Below are positions 32,605 through 46,019 of a DNA stretch of 64,000 nucleotides, in pieces (the first letter of the stretch is position 1; the number at the start of each line of letters is the position of its first letter). The stretch is from Zoroaster sp. YZ-2022 (lineage: Eukaryota > Echinodermata > Asteroidea > Forcipulatida > Zoroasteridae), in the NCBI GenBank assembly GCA_029582265.1, contig CM055822.1:39758567-39822566 (forward strand), read 5' to 3'. The notes below the pieces were generated by a model. It was given only the letters and a program-made list of their open reading frames with translations, did no database searches and was not told the origin of the DNA. Position numbers and translations under genes: made by a program.

Positions 32605-34950
32605 ATTATGGAAGCTCGGTGGTCCAGTGGTGAATTAATCTCGCTGATTATGCGAAGGTTTTGAGTTCGAGATACGGCATGAACATGAACGTATTAACTA
32701 AATTGTATACTTTGTTTTATTTTCTTATTTTCTTCGTTCATGGATATCATCCGTGGACAAAGAAATCAGTTCCACAAAAATGCCTGAACATTTTACATCA
32801 ACAACTTTAAAATGTTTTACTTTTACTTTTTCTTTTACTTTTTATCAAAACCAAACCCAAACACCTTACGTTTTTAACCCAACAAACGTACTTCTCGTTG
32901 TTGTTGTTTTTGTTTTTTTTCATTTTTTTTTCAAGATTTCAATACGATTCCATCGCTGTAATGGTGACCATTAGTAAAATTCCAATCTTTGCAAAACATA
33001 TCAAGATCAACTTTACCACGTCACGATTTCTTCTGTAATTCTAAAACGTGACTTATAATGAATGACTTCGCAGTTGAATAGATACATCACTGATGGAACA
33101 TAGAAGCAGGATTAATTCTCGTGGATTAATGCTCGTGCAAAAGTTTATATTAAATCTACACAATAGGCGAAGCCTTGGTAAATAATTTAACCTCGACAAC
33201 AGCTATAACCGTATTATTAGAAGTGTTACCATAAGTGCGTTACTATTGTCTGAAATGTTAGTTAATCAAAAAGGCAATATAAATTGAAAAGAAGATCTCA
33301 CTTGAAAGTAGAAGCAGGAAATTACAACACGTATAGAGCAGTACTCATGCCCAGTCCCTAAAACTAGACAGTATAGACGAAGCCTTGGTATACAATTGAC
33401 AAAAGACACAACCTTAGTATTAGCAGTATAGACTCAGTAGACGCCAATGTGCTTACCTTTTGTCTGATCATTTGAAAGCATTATATCTCTCGAACGGAAT
33501 GACGTACAGACTTGAAATTTGGCACAGTATATCGTATGACATGTAGATGTATATTAAATAAATAAAGTCATAAAAACATCATCTGTACCGGTAAAATGGG
33601 CTAAAACAGTGGAAGTTTAAAAGAACTATAACTCAAATGGATGACGTGCAGACTGTACTTAGGCACAATAATCGATTTGATTTACTAGTACATTAATGAA
33701 GCTCGGTAATTCAGTGGTGAATGCGGCATAATCAGAAATTCCCGAGTTCGAGATCCGCCATGAACATGACTATACATATTTTATTACTCTTCTTTGTTTT
33801 CTTCTTTATCCGTTCACTGCTATTATTATTAAACCTACTAAAAGCTGTGAAGTACAGACTTGTAATATGGCACAATAATCGACTGGATTTACAAGTACAC
33901 GTTATGGAAACACAGTGGTCTAGTGTTGAATTCGCCTGACTCCTAATCAGAAGTTCCTTGGTTTGAGATCGCCATGTACATGACTGCAATAATTTATTAC
34001 TCTTCTTTGTTTTCTGAAATTTGTACATAGGCCTAAACGCGTTAAAATGTTTTACTTTCCGACTTTTAACAACAACAAAATATATATATTATTTAAACAC
34101 ATCTTGTTTTTGTTCGAGTTTTTATTATTATTATTTTTTTCCTCCCTTAGGCCTACGTTCTCGGGGAATTTACTCATTGAACGTATTTATATATCAACTT
34201 GAAAATGGCACAAACATTGGTCATAATATGTAGATGAATCTAAAACCTTAAAAATCATAACAAACATCATCAATTCCGGCTCTATGGGCTAAAACAATGG
34301 AAAGTTGGCAGGTCAATATTTCCCGAACGAAACAATGTAAAGACTTCTAACTTGGTGCAAACATTTTATTATGATACGTAGATTACCTAAAATTTAAAAA
34401 ATAAAAAATAAAACTGATCCTACCCGTTCCGGTTCAATGGGCTAAAACAATGAAATGTAAAAGCACTGTAACTCAGTGACGTTCAGAGTTGTAACTTGGC
34501 ACAATAATCGACTGGATAGATAAGTATCTATATAGGAACATTGGTGGTCCAGTGGTTAATGCCTCTGACTGCTAATTAAAATGTGAACATAACCACACTA
34601 ATTGTATTGCTATTCTTTTTTTTCTCTCATTCGCGGCAAGTAATACGTTTCGAAAAGCTATTTTTATTACACTTACTGACTTACAGACATGGCACGATAA
34701 TCGACTGAATTTACTGTTATACGTTATGGAAGCTCAGTGCTCTAGTGGTGAAATATTCAGACAGTTAATCGTAATGTGCTTAGTTCGAGATCCGCCATGA
34801 ACATGACCGTAGCAATTTTGTTGCTCTTCTTGTAATATTGAACAATTATCAACTGGATTTACTAGGACACATTATGGAAGCTCCCTGGTCTAGTGGTGAA
34901 TTCTTCTCACTACTAATCCGAAGGTTCTGAGTTCGAAATACGGCATGAAC
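32605..34950 (+). repeat. Cluster of tRNA-derived units, block 2
   Basis: Units at about 32611-32680, 33698-33760, 33906-33974, 34535-34582 (truncated), 34729-34796 and 34877-34944. Between the first two, 32690-33012 is a 320 bp stretch absent from block 1, where the join reads gaacgtacgtcacg; the acgt microhomology points to a deletion in block 1. Tandem-array units intervene at 33470-33660 and 34190-34500. Confidence 0.65.
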
Positions 34951-35129
34951 ATCACCGTACTAATTTGGTTAGTTACTTTGTTTTATTTTCTTCTTTATCC
35001 GTTCATGGATATTATCCGTGGTCAATGAAATCAGTTCCACGAAAATGCCTGCAAATGTTTACAACGATTTTAAAATCAACGACTTTAAAATGTTTTACTT
35101 TCCGACTTTGTACCAAAACCAAACCCAAA

Positions 35130-36242
35130 CACCTTACGTTTGTAACCCAACAATGGAAAGTTGACAGGTCAATAACTCCCGAATGAAACAATGTACAGAC
35201 TTCTAACTTAGTACAAACATTTTTTATGATATGTAGATTACCTAAAATTAAAAATATAATAATAAAACTGATCCTACCCGTTCCGGTTTAATGGGCTAAA
35301 ACAATGGAAATGTAAAACCACCATAACTACCAAATGGAATGGCATTAGAGACTTGTAATTTTGTACAAATATTTGTCTCGATATGTAGATATATCTAAAA
35401 AATCATAAAATCCGTGCAAACTTAATCAGTTCTGCTTTTATGGGCTAAAACAATGGAAACTTCAAAGCATAATAACTCCCAAACAAATGGATTTACAGAC
35501 TTGCACTATGGAACAAAAACATTAGTCTTGATATGATGATGTATCTTAAATCATAAAACAATCATTGAAGCGTGATGGGCTAAAACAATGGACAACTTAA
35601 AAAGCCCTATACCTCCCTAACGAAATGATGTTCAGACTTGTAACTTGGTACAAACATATACCCAAATGTACCCAAAGATGTACCCACAATTCATTTTAAA
35701 AAAATCAATCCGTTGAGGTTTAATGGGCTAAAACAATGGAAATGTAAAACCACAATAACATCCAAATGGAATAGCGTAGATACTTGCAATTTTGCATTTG
35801 TCCCGATATGTAGAAATATATAAAATCATAAAAACCATACAAACTTAACCAGTTTCGCTATTATGGGCTAAAACAATGAAATTTAAAAAGCCCTATAATT
35901 CCCTAACGAAATGATGTGCAGAATTGTAACCTGCTACAAACATTATGTAGAAAGACCCAAAATTCATAAAAAGTCCATCCGTTACGGTTAAATGGGCTAA
36001 AACAATGGAACTGTAAAAGCCACAATAACATCCAAATGGAATGGCGTAGAGACTTATAATTGTGCACTGACATTTGTCCAGATGTGTAGATATATCTAAA
36101 GTTATAAAATCCATACAAACATAATTAGTTCCGCTATTATGGCCTAAAACAATGAAAATTAAAAGCCCTATAACTCCCTATGATGTTCAGACTTGTAACC
36201 TGATAAAACCATTAAATATGACATGTATATGTACCTTAAATT
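35130..36242. repeat. 130-155 bp complex tandem array, block 2
   Basis: Main run of gggctaaaacaatgg-marked units, with markers at about 35290, 35440, 35576, 35725, 35865, 35993 and 36145. Unit order corresponds one to one with 13960-15090, so block 1 and block 2 descend from one array and not from separate amplifications. Confidence 0.8.
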
Positions 36243-39115
36243 GAAAAGAAATCCATCCAATTAGATTTTGGATAACCTTTCCCATTTTAGAGATGGTTTT
36301 CACCACTGAGTGATTGGTAATAACGCCAGACTGAGTATCGGCTGAAAGTGTGACGTCCCGTGTCCAGTAACTTAGGTCGCTACCAGCGACAGAGGGTGCA
36401 CAATCTTTGTGAACTTTGAACTTTTGTTTCGCGGTGTCTGAAACGACAACATGAACACGTCGAGCTAGCTGTGTGGAATAACGTGAGGATTTATAACTTT
36501 GAGGACTACGCCGTAGACTTGGTGGGCCTATTTATTTTATTGTATAAAATCTGTGTTGCCCAAGAGAGGAATATAATTGTTAGAGTATCAGGGTTTATGA
36601 GGGGTAGTTCAACTCAAATTGTGACTAGGGTCATTTGCCTTTTCATTTAACCCAGAACGTATGCAATACATGTCACATTCATGAGTGGTGTGTGAATGTC
36701 GAGCACATATTGCTCGTGCAATTTCATATTGAGTCGTTAATATTATCAAATTTAAAATTGTGACGTCAGAGCAGAGAACATTCCAGAGTCATTCCCAATC
36801 TTTTGAGAGGAAGTTTTAACCATTCGTTGTGTGACTTAGTTTGTGAACTTTGGGTGTATTTCCATATGTGCTTTTAATTCTTGCACTGGGCATTTCAAGC
36901 CAGGAGAATTTGAAACTGGTACTTTTAGGAAATTGTGTGCTTTAATTATTCGGATCATTGAATTTTAATATGATTGGATAATAATTGATTGCTGACAGTT
37001 TAAGCGGTTACTAATGTTGCCGTTTAAAACAGGTGAACATAAAATTAGTGAATTGTATAGGGATTTTTCCAAAAGTGTGTAAACTTTCAAATAATTATAT
37101 ATAATATGCATCAATTGTAGGCGTATGTTGATTGGTGATTTCACAAGAATAAATATCAAACTAGAACCAGTAGATGCTGGAGGATACATAATAAATGTTT
37201 AAATAAGTATTGTAAATATTACTGCTTGTGTCCTCATGTGTACAATTATTATAAGTTCGCACTCGGTCATGGCTATCCTCAAGGGGTTAGTTGTGACAAT
37301 CTTTGAAAGTTGAAATTAACAAATAATTAAATTGCTGATACAATGATACTTTCTTAAAAATAAGAATTAGGATTGTTAACATTAAAAAAATGCATCTGAC
37401 CTTTATACCCATTGAGCAACATCAATAATTCTTATAGCCGTAACTCTTGTTACTATGGAAACCTTGCCTGAGCCAAGTGTGATGGTGGAAGGAATCAATA
37501 GAGAACTAATATATCAGATGCTCCACTGAACAGAACACAAAAGACAATATTGATGTCAATACTGTCACTGGAACCACCAAATAACACTTGACAATTTCTG
37601 TACGTTTTGATTGTTTTCACCAAAGCATAATAAGACTAACACAGGCAAACTGTTTTACGAACTGACGGGCCTAATCGTAATTCACCGTATAGACTTAAAC
37701 ACAAAGATGGCCAAACAACACAGCGCGCCCGTTTTGCGTTGGACACTCAAGTTTATACAATGTAATACATACACGTGTATCACTTTGTGAAAATTATTTT
37801 ACGTAATACAAATTTCAGCGATTAAACAGGCACGTAGAATGATAATTTTGGGAGGGGGCAGATTATAGTCTGGTCGTTCACCATCTGATACACACAGTAC
37901 AGTACATACAATCATATACCTACAATCATATACCAACAGTTTAATTAACTGTGAGGATTGTTAAACGAGTCTATTGCTCATTCCCTGTATATGGGCAGAA
38001 GTTGACCTGACCCCTGTGAGGAACGGTTTGCGTTTGATATAGCATACTCTTGATTAAAAATAGTTCTTTGTTTTTGTTGGGAAAGTAGTAACTTGTCCGT
38101 TTACGAAAAAAAGTTATAATGATTAATTGATGTAAAGCAAATTAAGTAACTTTTCAATTTACAGATAGATCTAATATTGTCTGGATAGGAAGTTTGATTG
38201 AGTTTCATTTGCGCGGGAATATGCAGACGGACAACTTTGGTGATACGATATGGTCGTTCGATCTCTCGCCGTTATGGTTTTATGAGAGGCACATCGATGA
38301 GTATTTTACTCGGCATTATTTCTGGTTTTTGTCGTAAGTCTGGCATTACCATGATGGGCTAATATCGCCATCTAATAATTTATTCTCGTGGAAACCCCTA
38401 GTGAGTATTTCTGTATTTTGTGTGACTTTTTGTTAGAGAAATTGTGTTTTTTCTGTTTAGTTTGAAAGTTGCCACTGATGAGTTGTATCGTGTGTTGTGT
38501 GCTATGAGATATATGTGCATATACGTTTGGCCATGTGTTACGGATCAATGTTGTCTGTATGCATTCACTAATACTTACATATTATTGTGTATATCCTGTG
38601 TTTCATTCCAGGCAATGGGGGTTTTGTTTGGTTTTGTTTTTTGGTTATATCCAAGGGTGTTTCTTTAACCATACAGAGCATTGTGATTCTTCATTTTCGG
38701 ATAATTAAATTGAGCATAACTTAATCTAAAAGTTGATTGTCTTCTTCAATGTTTGTAAGGCGTTCGTACATATTAACTTGAGGACGGTACCTCCACGATT
38801 AGGCTGTCGAGGCCTATGATTTCACAACAGAAAATGACGTCGTACACTACATAACAATGTGAAAATCAAATAAATATAATTTTATTATTGCCTAATTGTA
38901 TCTTATCAGAAACATTCGGTTTTACTTGACAGTGGCAGATCGGCTCATTCACATACTGGTTTGTAGTATATCAGGTTACAGGCTGTTTTATCTCGTTTGG
39001 GAGCATCAACTACATACCATCAATACATATCATGAAATAGGCCTATATACCATACCGGTACCAGCGATCTAGCGAGCGATGTAACCTAGGGGCATGGGGT
39101 CCGGGCCCGCTTTAA
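36243..39115. other. Uncharacterised non-coding block, block 2 copy
   Basis: Counterpart of 15091-17905 with frequent small indels. No conserved coding frame; a CRE-like TGACGTCA is kept near 36762. Confidence 0.5.
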
Positions 39116-39134
39116 GGCCTTGGTTTCTGTTATT

Positions 39135-39440
39135 ATTTTGTTTTAGGTGTTCGTGCGACAGCGCGAACACCTCTTGATATTTTCCGTTGTTTTAGCTGTT
39201 CGAGCCACAGCGCGAACACCTCTTGATATTGTTCGTTTTTTTAGCTGTTCGAGCCACAGCGCGAACACCTCTTGATATTGTTCGTTTTTTTAGCTGTTCG
39301 AGCAACAGCGAGAACACCTCTTGATATTGTTCGGTTTTTAGCTGTTCGAGCCACAGCGCGAATACCTCTTGATATTGTTCGTTTTTTTTTTTTAGGTGTT
39401 TGGGTTGGTGCCCAAACACCTCTTGATATTGTTCGTTTTT
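39135..39440. repeat. Hairpin tandem array (six units of about 50 bp)
   Basis: The unit end cgaacacctcttgatattg recurs at about 39163, 39211, 39261, 39312, 39356 and 39413. The outermost arms pair (aggtgttcg at the start, cgaacacct at unit ends). The last unit has aggtgtttggg paired with cccaaacacct, so the stem is kept while its sequence changes. The units are followed by ttcgttttttt. Copies: 17915-18140 and inverted 49955-50210. Confidence 0.75.
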
Positions 39441-40089
39441 TTTGTTCTTCTTCTTCTCAATAAGACTTAGAGAGACAAAAAACATAGTTGCAGAGTTCAC
39501 AGAACCTTAAAACTTCACACATAGTTAGACCTTAATGAAAACATTAGACAGCATTTTACCAAATTTGTCACAATTGACACCCATATTATGAGGAAAAAAT
39601 TGGCGAAGTACGAATACCGTCACATGATTGAACTGGAACTTACTGTTAAAATAAATTAAAATTATATGGGATGACTGATCTGGAAGTTAATGTATTCAGT
39701 ATGACACAATATGTGGTATTTTAATTATATATTATGAAAACTCATATCTCCTGAAGTAACTCTTGTCTTTTAACAACTGTAGGTGATGATGTCATTACGT
39801 ACACATGAGGCACACTCAAACACCCTGAGTTTGTTTTTAACAAACTCTATACCTCTATTTTTTAATTTGTTTTATACTTTTTCTTCTCCTTCTCAGTGAA
39901 ACATATCCAGAGACAATAACATAGTTGCGGAGTTCACAGAACCTTAAAACTTCACACATAGTTAGACCTTAACATGTTGTTATACCTTAAGTTGCGACGT
40001 CATATTGAGGTCATCAGATATCGAATTACACTCAATTAAAGTTTAATATTTTCAAAAAATTATATCTCATGAACCAAAAAAGATATTTT
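39441..40089. other. Non-coding link between hairpin array and 150 bp array
   Basis: Contains two copies of an agttcacagaaccttaaaac / ttcacacatagttagacctt segment (about 39492 and 39930). The stretch 39770-40150 is the part present twice in the right arm (42290-42640 and 49090-49570). Confidence 0.55.
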
Positions 40090-40660
40090 CACAATCTTTG
40101 CACCATGTTATAGATCTTGAATTATGTGATTATTCGTACACAGACGTGACCCCAATCTGACCATACTTCCTGTCCAAACCGGAAGTCAAAGATTAATATT
40201 TAAAAAAATCATATCTCAACAACCACAAGAGGTAAATTGACATTTTTGCACCATTGTATAGATTGTTAATTGTCGAAAAATACTTACAAAAACATGACCC
40301 CAATTTGACTTTTACTTCCTGTCCAAACCGGAAGTCAAAGTTTAATATTAAAAAAAAGTCATATCTCAACAACCACAAGGGGTAAATTCACAATCTTTCC
40401 AGCATTGTATATATTGTTTATTGACGAAAAATATTTACACAAAGTTGACCCCAATTTGACCTTTACTTCCTGTCCAAACCGGAAGTCAAAGTTTAATATT
40501 AAAAAAACTCATATCTCACCAACCACAAGGGGTAAATTCACAATCTTTCCACCATTGTATATATTGTTTATTGTCGAAAAATATTTACACAAAGGTGACC
40601 CCAATTTGACCTTTACTTCCTGTCCAAACCGGAAGTCAAAGTTTAATATTAAAAAAATAT
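40090..40660. repeat. 150 bp tandem array with ACCGGAAGT in each unit
   Basis: The segment tgtccaaaccggaagtcaaa begins at 40171, 40320, 40471 and 40621, giving a period of 149-151 bp. Each unit also has catatctcaacaaccacaag, an atttacacaaaggtgacccc-like segment and ttaatattaaaaaa. Within a unit ACTTCC and GGAAGT form an inverted pair ten bases apart. Inverted units continue beyond the gap (41820-42300), near 49050-49200 and at 63630-64000. Confidence 0.88.
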
Positions 40661-41000
40661 TTTCAAAACCGTACATTATTAGCGAGGACGACAGTTTCGT
40701 CAAAATCACAATTCGTATCTGGAACTACACGAAAACGGGTTGTAAAAACTTGCCGCAGAAATGCCTTCTCTCAAAGAATTTCGGTACCAAAATTTACCCT
40801 TATGCAGCAGAACAGTTGTTTTTCACATTTGAACTGTTTTTTCAAGAATAAATAATGTGATTATAAAGTTCAAATCATTGAAATGGACTTCAAACAAATC
40901 GTCGTTGGTAACCACATCATATTTTCCGGGTACTCTTTAATATGAAAAAAATAATGCAAAGTTTCTTTAAATAAAGTTCTGACGTCATCATCACTGCCTG

Positions 41001-41500
41001 NNNNNNNNNNNNNNNNNNNNNNNNNNNNNNNNNNNNNNNNNNNNNNNNNNNNNNNNNNNNNNNNNNNNNNNNNNNNNNNNNNNNNNNNNNNNNNNNNNNN
41101 NNNNNNNNNNNNNNNNNNNNNNNNNNNNNNNNNNNNNNNNNNNNNNNNNNNNNNNNNNNNNNNNNNNNNNNNNNNNNNNNNNNNNNNNNNNNNNNNNNNN
41201 NNNNNNNNNNNNNNNNNNNNNNNNNNNNNNNNNNNNNNNNNNNNNNNNNNNNNNNNNNNNNNNNNNNNNNNNNNNNNNNNNNNNNNNNNNNNNNNNNNNN
41301 NNNNNNNNNNNNNNNNNNNNNNNNNNNNNNNNNNNNNNNNNNNNNNNNNNNNNNNNNNNNNNNNNNNNNNNNNNNNNNNNNNNNNNNNNNNNNNNNNNNN
41401 NNNNNNNNNNNNNNNNNNNNNNNNNNNNNNNNNNNNNNNNNNNNNNNNNNNNNNNNNNNNNNNNNNNNNNNNNNNNNNNNNNNNNNNNNNNNNNNNNNNN
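41001..41500. other. Assembly gap, 500 N, at the centre of the inverted repeat
   Basis: Exactly 500 N. Flanks are inverted copies of each other: tttaatatgaaaaaaataat before it and its complement after it. Confidence 1.
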
Positions 41501-42640
41501 AAAAAAGAAACTTTGCATTATTTTTTTCATATTAAAGAGCACCTGAAAATAATGATGTGTTACCAATGACTTCATTTGAAGTCCATTTAATGATTTGAAC
41601 TTTAATCATATTATTTATTCTTGAAAAAACAGTTCAATGAAAATAATCACTTGATGCATATGGCTTAATTTTGGGTACCGAAATTTTTTGAGAAAAGGCA
41701 TTTGGTGGCGAGTTTTTACAACCTGTTTTCGTAGTTCTAAGATATGAAATGTGATTCTGGATGAACCGTCCTCGCTAATAATGTAATGGTTTTTGAAAAT
41801 ATTTTAATATTAAACCTTCTGACTTCCCGGGTTTGGACAGTGGCTTAAAGGTCAAATTAGGGGTCACCTTTAAAATATTTTCGACAATAAAACAATATAT
41901 AATGTGGAAAGATTGTAGAATTTACCCTTGTTTGTTGAGATATGGAGTTTTTTAAATATTAAACTTTGACTTCCGGTTTTGGGATACAGTAAAGGTCAAA
42001 TTAGGTCAACTTTGAAAATATTTTTTCGTCAATAAATATATACAATGGTGGAAAGATTGTGAATTTTACCTTGTGGTTGTTGAGATATGACTTTTTTAAT
42101 ATTAAACTTTGATTTCAAGCCTGACAGGCGAAGGTCAAATTGGGGCTGTTTTTGTAAAGTATTTTTCGACAATAATCTATACAATTATGCAAAAATGCTT
42201 AATCTACCCTTCTGTAGGTTGTTGAGATTGATTTTTTAAATATTAATCTTTGACTTCCGGTTTGACAGGAAGAATTTGGTCGATTAGTCACGTCTGTAAA
42301 ATGAACAATCATAAAATTTCAAGATCTATAACAGTAAAGACGAAAATATTCGTTTGGTTCATGAGATATAATTTTTAAAATATTAAACTTTGATTGAGTG
42401 TACTTGATATCTGATGACCCCAATATGACGTAACTTAAGGCATAACTACATATACACCCAATCAGGTGGTTTAATTCTTGTGAACCTGCAACTATATTTT
42501 ATCTCTGGATATAGTTTCTGCCACTGAGGAAGAAAAAGTATAAAACAATTAAAATTCAGAGGTATAGAGTTTGTAAAAACAAACTCAAATGTTTGGGGTT
42601 CATGTTATGGTGTCATCACTAAAGTTGTTTAAAAAATGCA
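41501..42640. repeat. Inverted copy of 39765-40990 (inner right arm)
   Basis: Reverse complement of the 150 bp array and its flank, with many single-base gains and losses relative to the left arm. Homology ends near 42635 (caaactcaaatgtttggggt, ... gtgtcatcact). Confidence 0.85.
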
Positions 42641-45600
42641 AAATAACCAAAATGTTAACATTGTATAAGTTTGTATTTAACAGAATAAAAGATAGTTATT
42701 TCATGTAATTATGAATTAAAAAAGCTTTTATTATCAGATTATTGTTTTTCCCAAAGGCGATAAACAACATTTAGAAATCTAATCCAATAGAGACGCCCAT
42801 TACAGTAGCCTAAAATGGGAGACATTGCAGGAAAAGGCAAAACCGTCAGGCAGCTATTTTTTTCCGCAGCACAATCATCCTCCATTCCACTTACAAATTC
42901 TACAAAACATAATGTTACAAAAAGGTTGAAAGGTTTTTTCAATAGTTAATTCACCAAAACTTGCAACATGTTAGAGCATGTTAGTCTAGTGAGTAGTGCT
43001 CGTTCTCAAAAAGGTATTTAGTTGTTCATCATGTTTTGACGTCATCACCCAAAGTTGCTTTAAAAGTGTTACATAATTAAGTCTGAACTTATAAATATAT
43101 TTCCTCTTCAGAGAAAAAGTTTCTCTATGATAAAACAGCATCCGTGGTGCCAAGTGCGACTTGAAAGAGACTACATGTATGCTATGGAGTTAAGTTCAGC
43201 ATGTGACTTGACATGTGAGTGTGATACAATGAAATGCGTGCAAGAAATTGAGAAATTGAGCTCGTGACGGCTATCATATCAGGCATGAGCGTAGAAATAG
43301 TTTAATAGACAATTACATGTGAAATTCCTAATTATATAAATCCACACTCAAAACTTCTCACAGTTTAAGATATTTGCATTTTAACTATGACATGAAATTG
43401 CAGCCCTCTTTCGGTCATTCTTCAAAATCACATATACGCTTTAAGGGGATATTTTACGTATAATTGAAATAGTTCACATGGGCTATGTTTTTTTGTTTTC
43501 CCCTACCCCAATCATCCACAATCGGTCCAGTGAGGTAGGAAAGAGTTTGAAGGGATTCCATATTTGGGGAAATATTTGATGTCATTGTAAAGAAATGAAC
43601 CAGTTTAAAAAAAATCTTGCCTTGAATAAAGGTCTCAACCTGACTGCTCTTGAACGTCTGACCCCCCTCTATTGTATCACTCTTAGGTAGGATCTATGGT
43701 GTCGTGGTGTAGTATTCCACTTTAATTGATCAATGCGAAAAACTTTCTAACTTATCCATACATTTTCAATATTTTGGGGTTTCATTTCCCATCCCCCATC
43801 TCTCGTACCTTGAGCTCCACCCTCTTTAGGTAACCCTGGATCTAACTCACCTACATCAAACTACCAATTTGTGAATCTTTCTCATCTTTAAAGTAAATTA
43901 TTGGTTATTAATTGTCAACGTTTTGTGTAAATATTTAAATTGATTAAACACATTCTTCGTTAATACATATAAATTAATAAGATATTTAAATAAAGGGAAA
44001 TGCGAAACAACATTATCTTTTGAATGACACTTCTGCTTTCTTTATTTTGTCAACTTTGTCAGATACCTGTTTTCAGTCCATTTTAAACCCATCAATAATA
44101 ATCCATTTCATACAGGATAAAGGTTATCCAAACTTGCTGTCTAATTTGGTAAATGAAAATAATGTTTTCTTCTTCTGACAAAAAAATACAAAAATAAGTG
44201 AACCTGTAGTCCCAAACATTAATTGGATTTAATAGTAGTTAAATCTTTGGCACTTAATTTAAGAAACTTTTACTGCGTGCGAAAAGAAAGTCAACAGAAT
44301 GTTTTAATTAAAGTTAAATGGTTAAAGGAGCAAATATTATCTCAATCAGAGTAGACTTTCAACGGGTCATGGAATCAGTGAAATCCCAGGGTGTAAGACA
44401 GAACAAAGCAGATGGTTGAAAATTACTGGCTGGCATTTGTTAAGCAGTTTGCAAGGATAAGTCATCTGAAATTGATGATTAGGGTAGCTGTAATGCCATG
44501 TGATTTTGTTCATTATAAGTGTATTATATAGTACAGCTGATGCATTGAAAAGTGTGTGTGTAAGATAGGCACACTTTCATGTGAAAATATCTCTGCTTCT
44601 CCAGCACCTTCACTGTCTAAGCACTCACTGCCAAAATATTGCAACATGCTCAAAATAGCACTTTACAGCAACAGGTGAGTGATGATCATTTAATCTGATG
44701 TCATTGATTGTGTATTACACAATTTTGAGCAAGAACAGTAAAAGAACACGGACTTAAAACACAGGTAAACTTTCAAGAAGTCTTGCCAGTGTAAATAAAA
44801 TAACATAAATTATTGTAATACAGTTCTCCAAACTGAACTTTGGTGTGTGTTGCAGCATACTTACCAGCCAACCAATGAGTGTATATCAGAATCGGTACAT
44901 AATACCGTATCTGAGCCACTACCCGTCTCTGGCCAGTTCTTTTGCAGCTAGAGATTACGTACACCGTTAATTGTATTCTTAGTAAATGATCTATGAATTA
45001 CCAGTGTAGAATGTACCTCCTTTCAGACGTGTTGGGATTTGTGGGACCTATAATTTACCGCAGTCAACTCCCTCCACTTTTCAGGTACGCACTTGATGAA
45101 CTTACGATGTAATGACTTTGAAAAGAATTTCATTGTTTTTTATTATTTTCTCTGGATGACTTCACAGAATTTTATTTATACATCATTGTACCTTAAATAG
45201 GTCTTTTCATCTGATGAATCTGGCCTTGTCAAAAAGGTTGGTACATACTCATTATAGCAAAGACAATGATAGCAAACTTACAAACCACAAGAGATCTTTA
45301 TCTTCGATTTGCAAAGTAACCTCTCATCATTTTCCGTTGGGCATGTAATCAAGGTTTGGCACTGTGAAAACAGTTTTCTCAATTTTCTTCGGTTTGTCAG
45401 GGAGGAGTTCTCTGATGAAGACCATAGTTTTCTCTCTGGGGTTCAATGCTGCATTCTCACCACCAAAACCTCATCTTGACCTAAATATGTATGAATGAAA
45501 AGAATGATAAATATTTAATAGAAATAGAGGAATAACTGAGTAAGGGGAATGGGCATTGTAGACAGAAAGAGATTGAAAAATTCACAACAAAAGTACACAC

Positions 45601-46019
45601 ACAAGACAAGGTAAACAGATAGATGAAAGAAACGAATCAAAGCAACATCTAACTGAAACAATTTTTACTGCATACTAAGCTTTATGATAAACACGATATC
45701 GAATACGCATAACTTTTTATTGATTACCAATATCGAGAACCCATTTAAGCTATTTCGGCATATTATCGGCGAATCGCGAATACAAATATATCACAAAAAA
45801 ATATAAATCGACATTGTGAGTCCTAGCTAGAAATTCGCATGGAAATAAAATCATTAGTGTTTTGAGCTTTTTAAAAATGAGAAACAAAAGCAAACCACTC
45901 GAAGTACAGAGCTATACACGTTGGAAATAAATTTGCAATTGTGTAATTTATTGTGACACTTGTAGAGAGAGCATACCTGTGGTTATTCGGCTATTTTAAA
46001 GCAAATCATGCATGAATGC

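Noticed and set aside
39192..39500. 102-codon minus frame with repeated EQYQEVF-like units
   Set aside because: It is the hairpin tandem array read in a frame without stops; the unit changes frame between repeats.
40090..40660. CRISPR-like array
   Set aside because: Units are 150 bp head-to-tail repeats without unique spacers, in animal DNA.
40405..40851. 148-codon plus frame with two similar halves
   Set aside because: The halves are successive 150 bp array units; a stop-free reading is a by-product of the period being divisible by three.
40991..41575. Long minus frame
   Set aside because: It spans the second 500 N gap.
42739..42942. Possible secreted 67-residue protein with hydrophobic start
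   Set aside because: No homologous copy, no known cysteine pattern, no supporting splice context beyond a weak acceptor.
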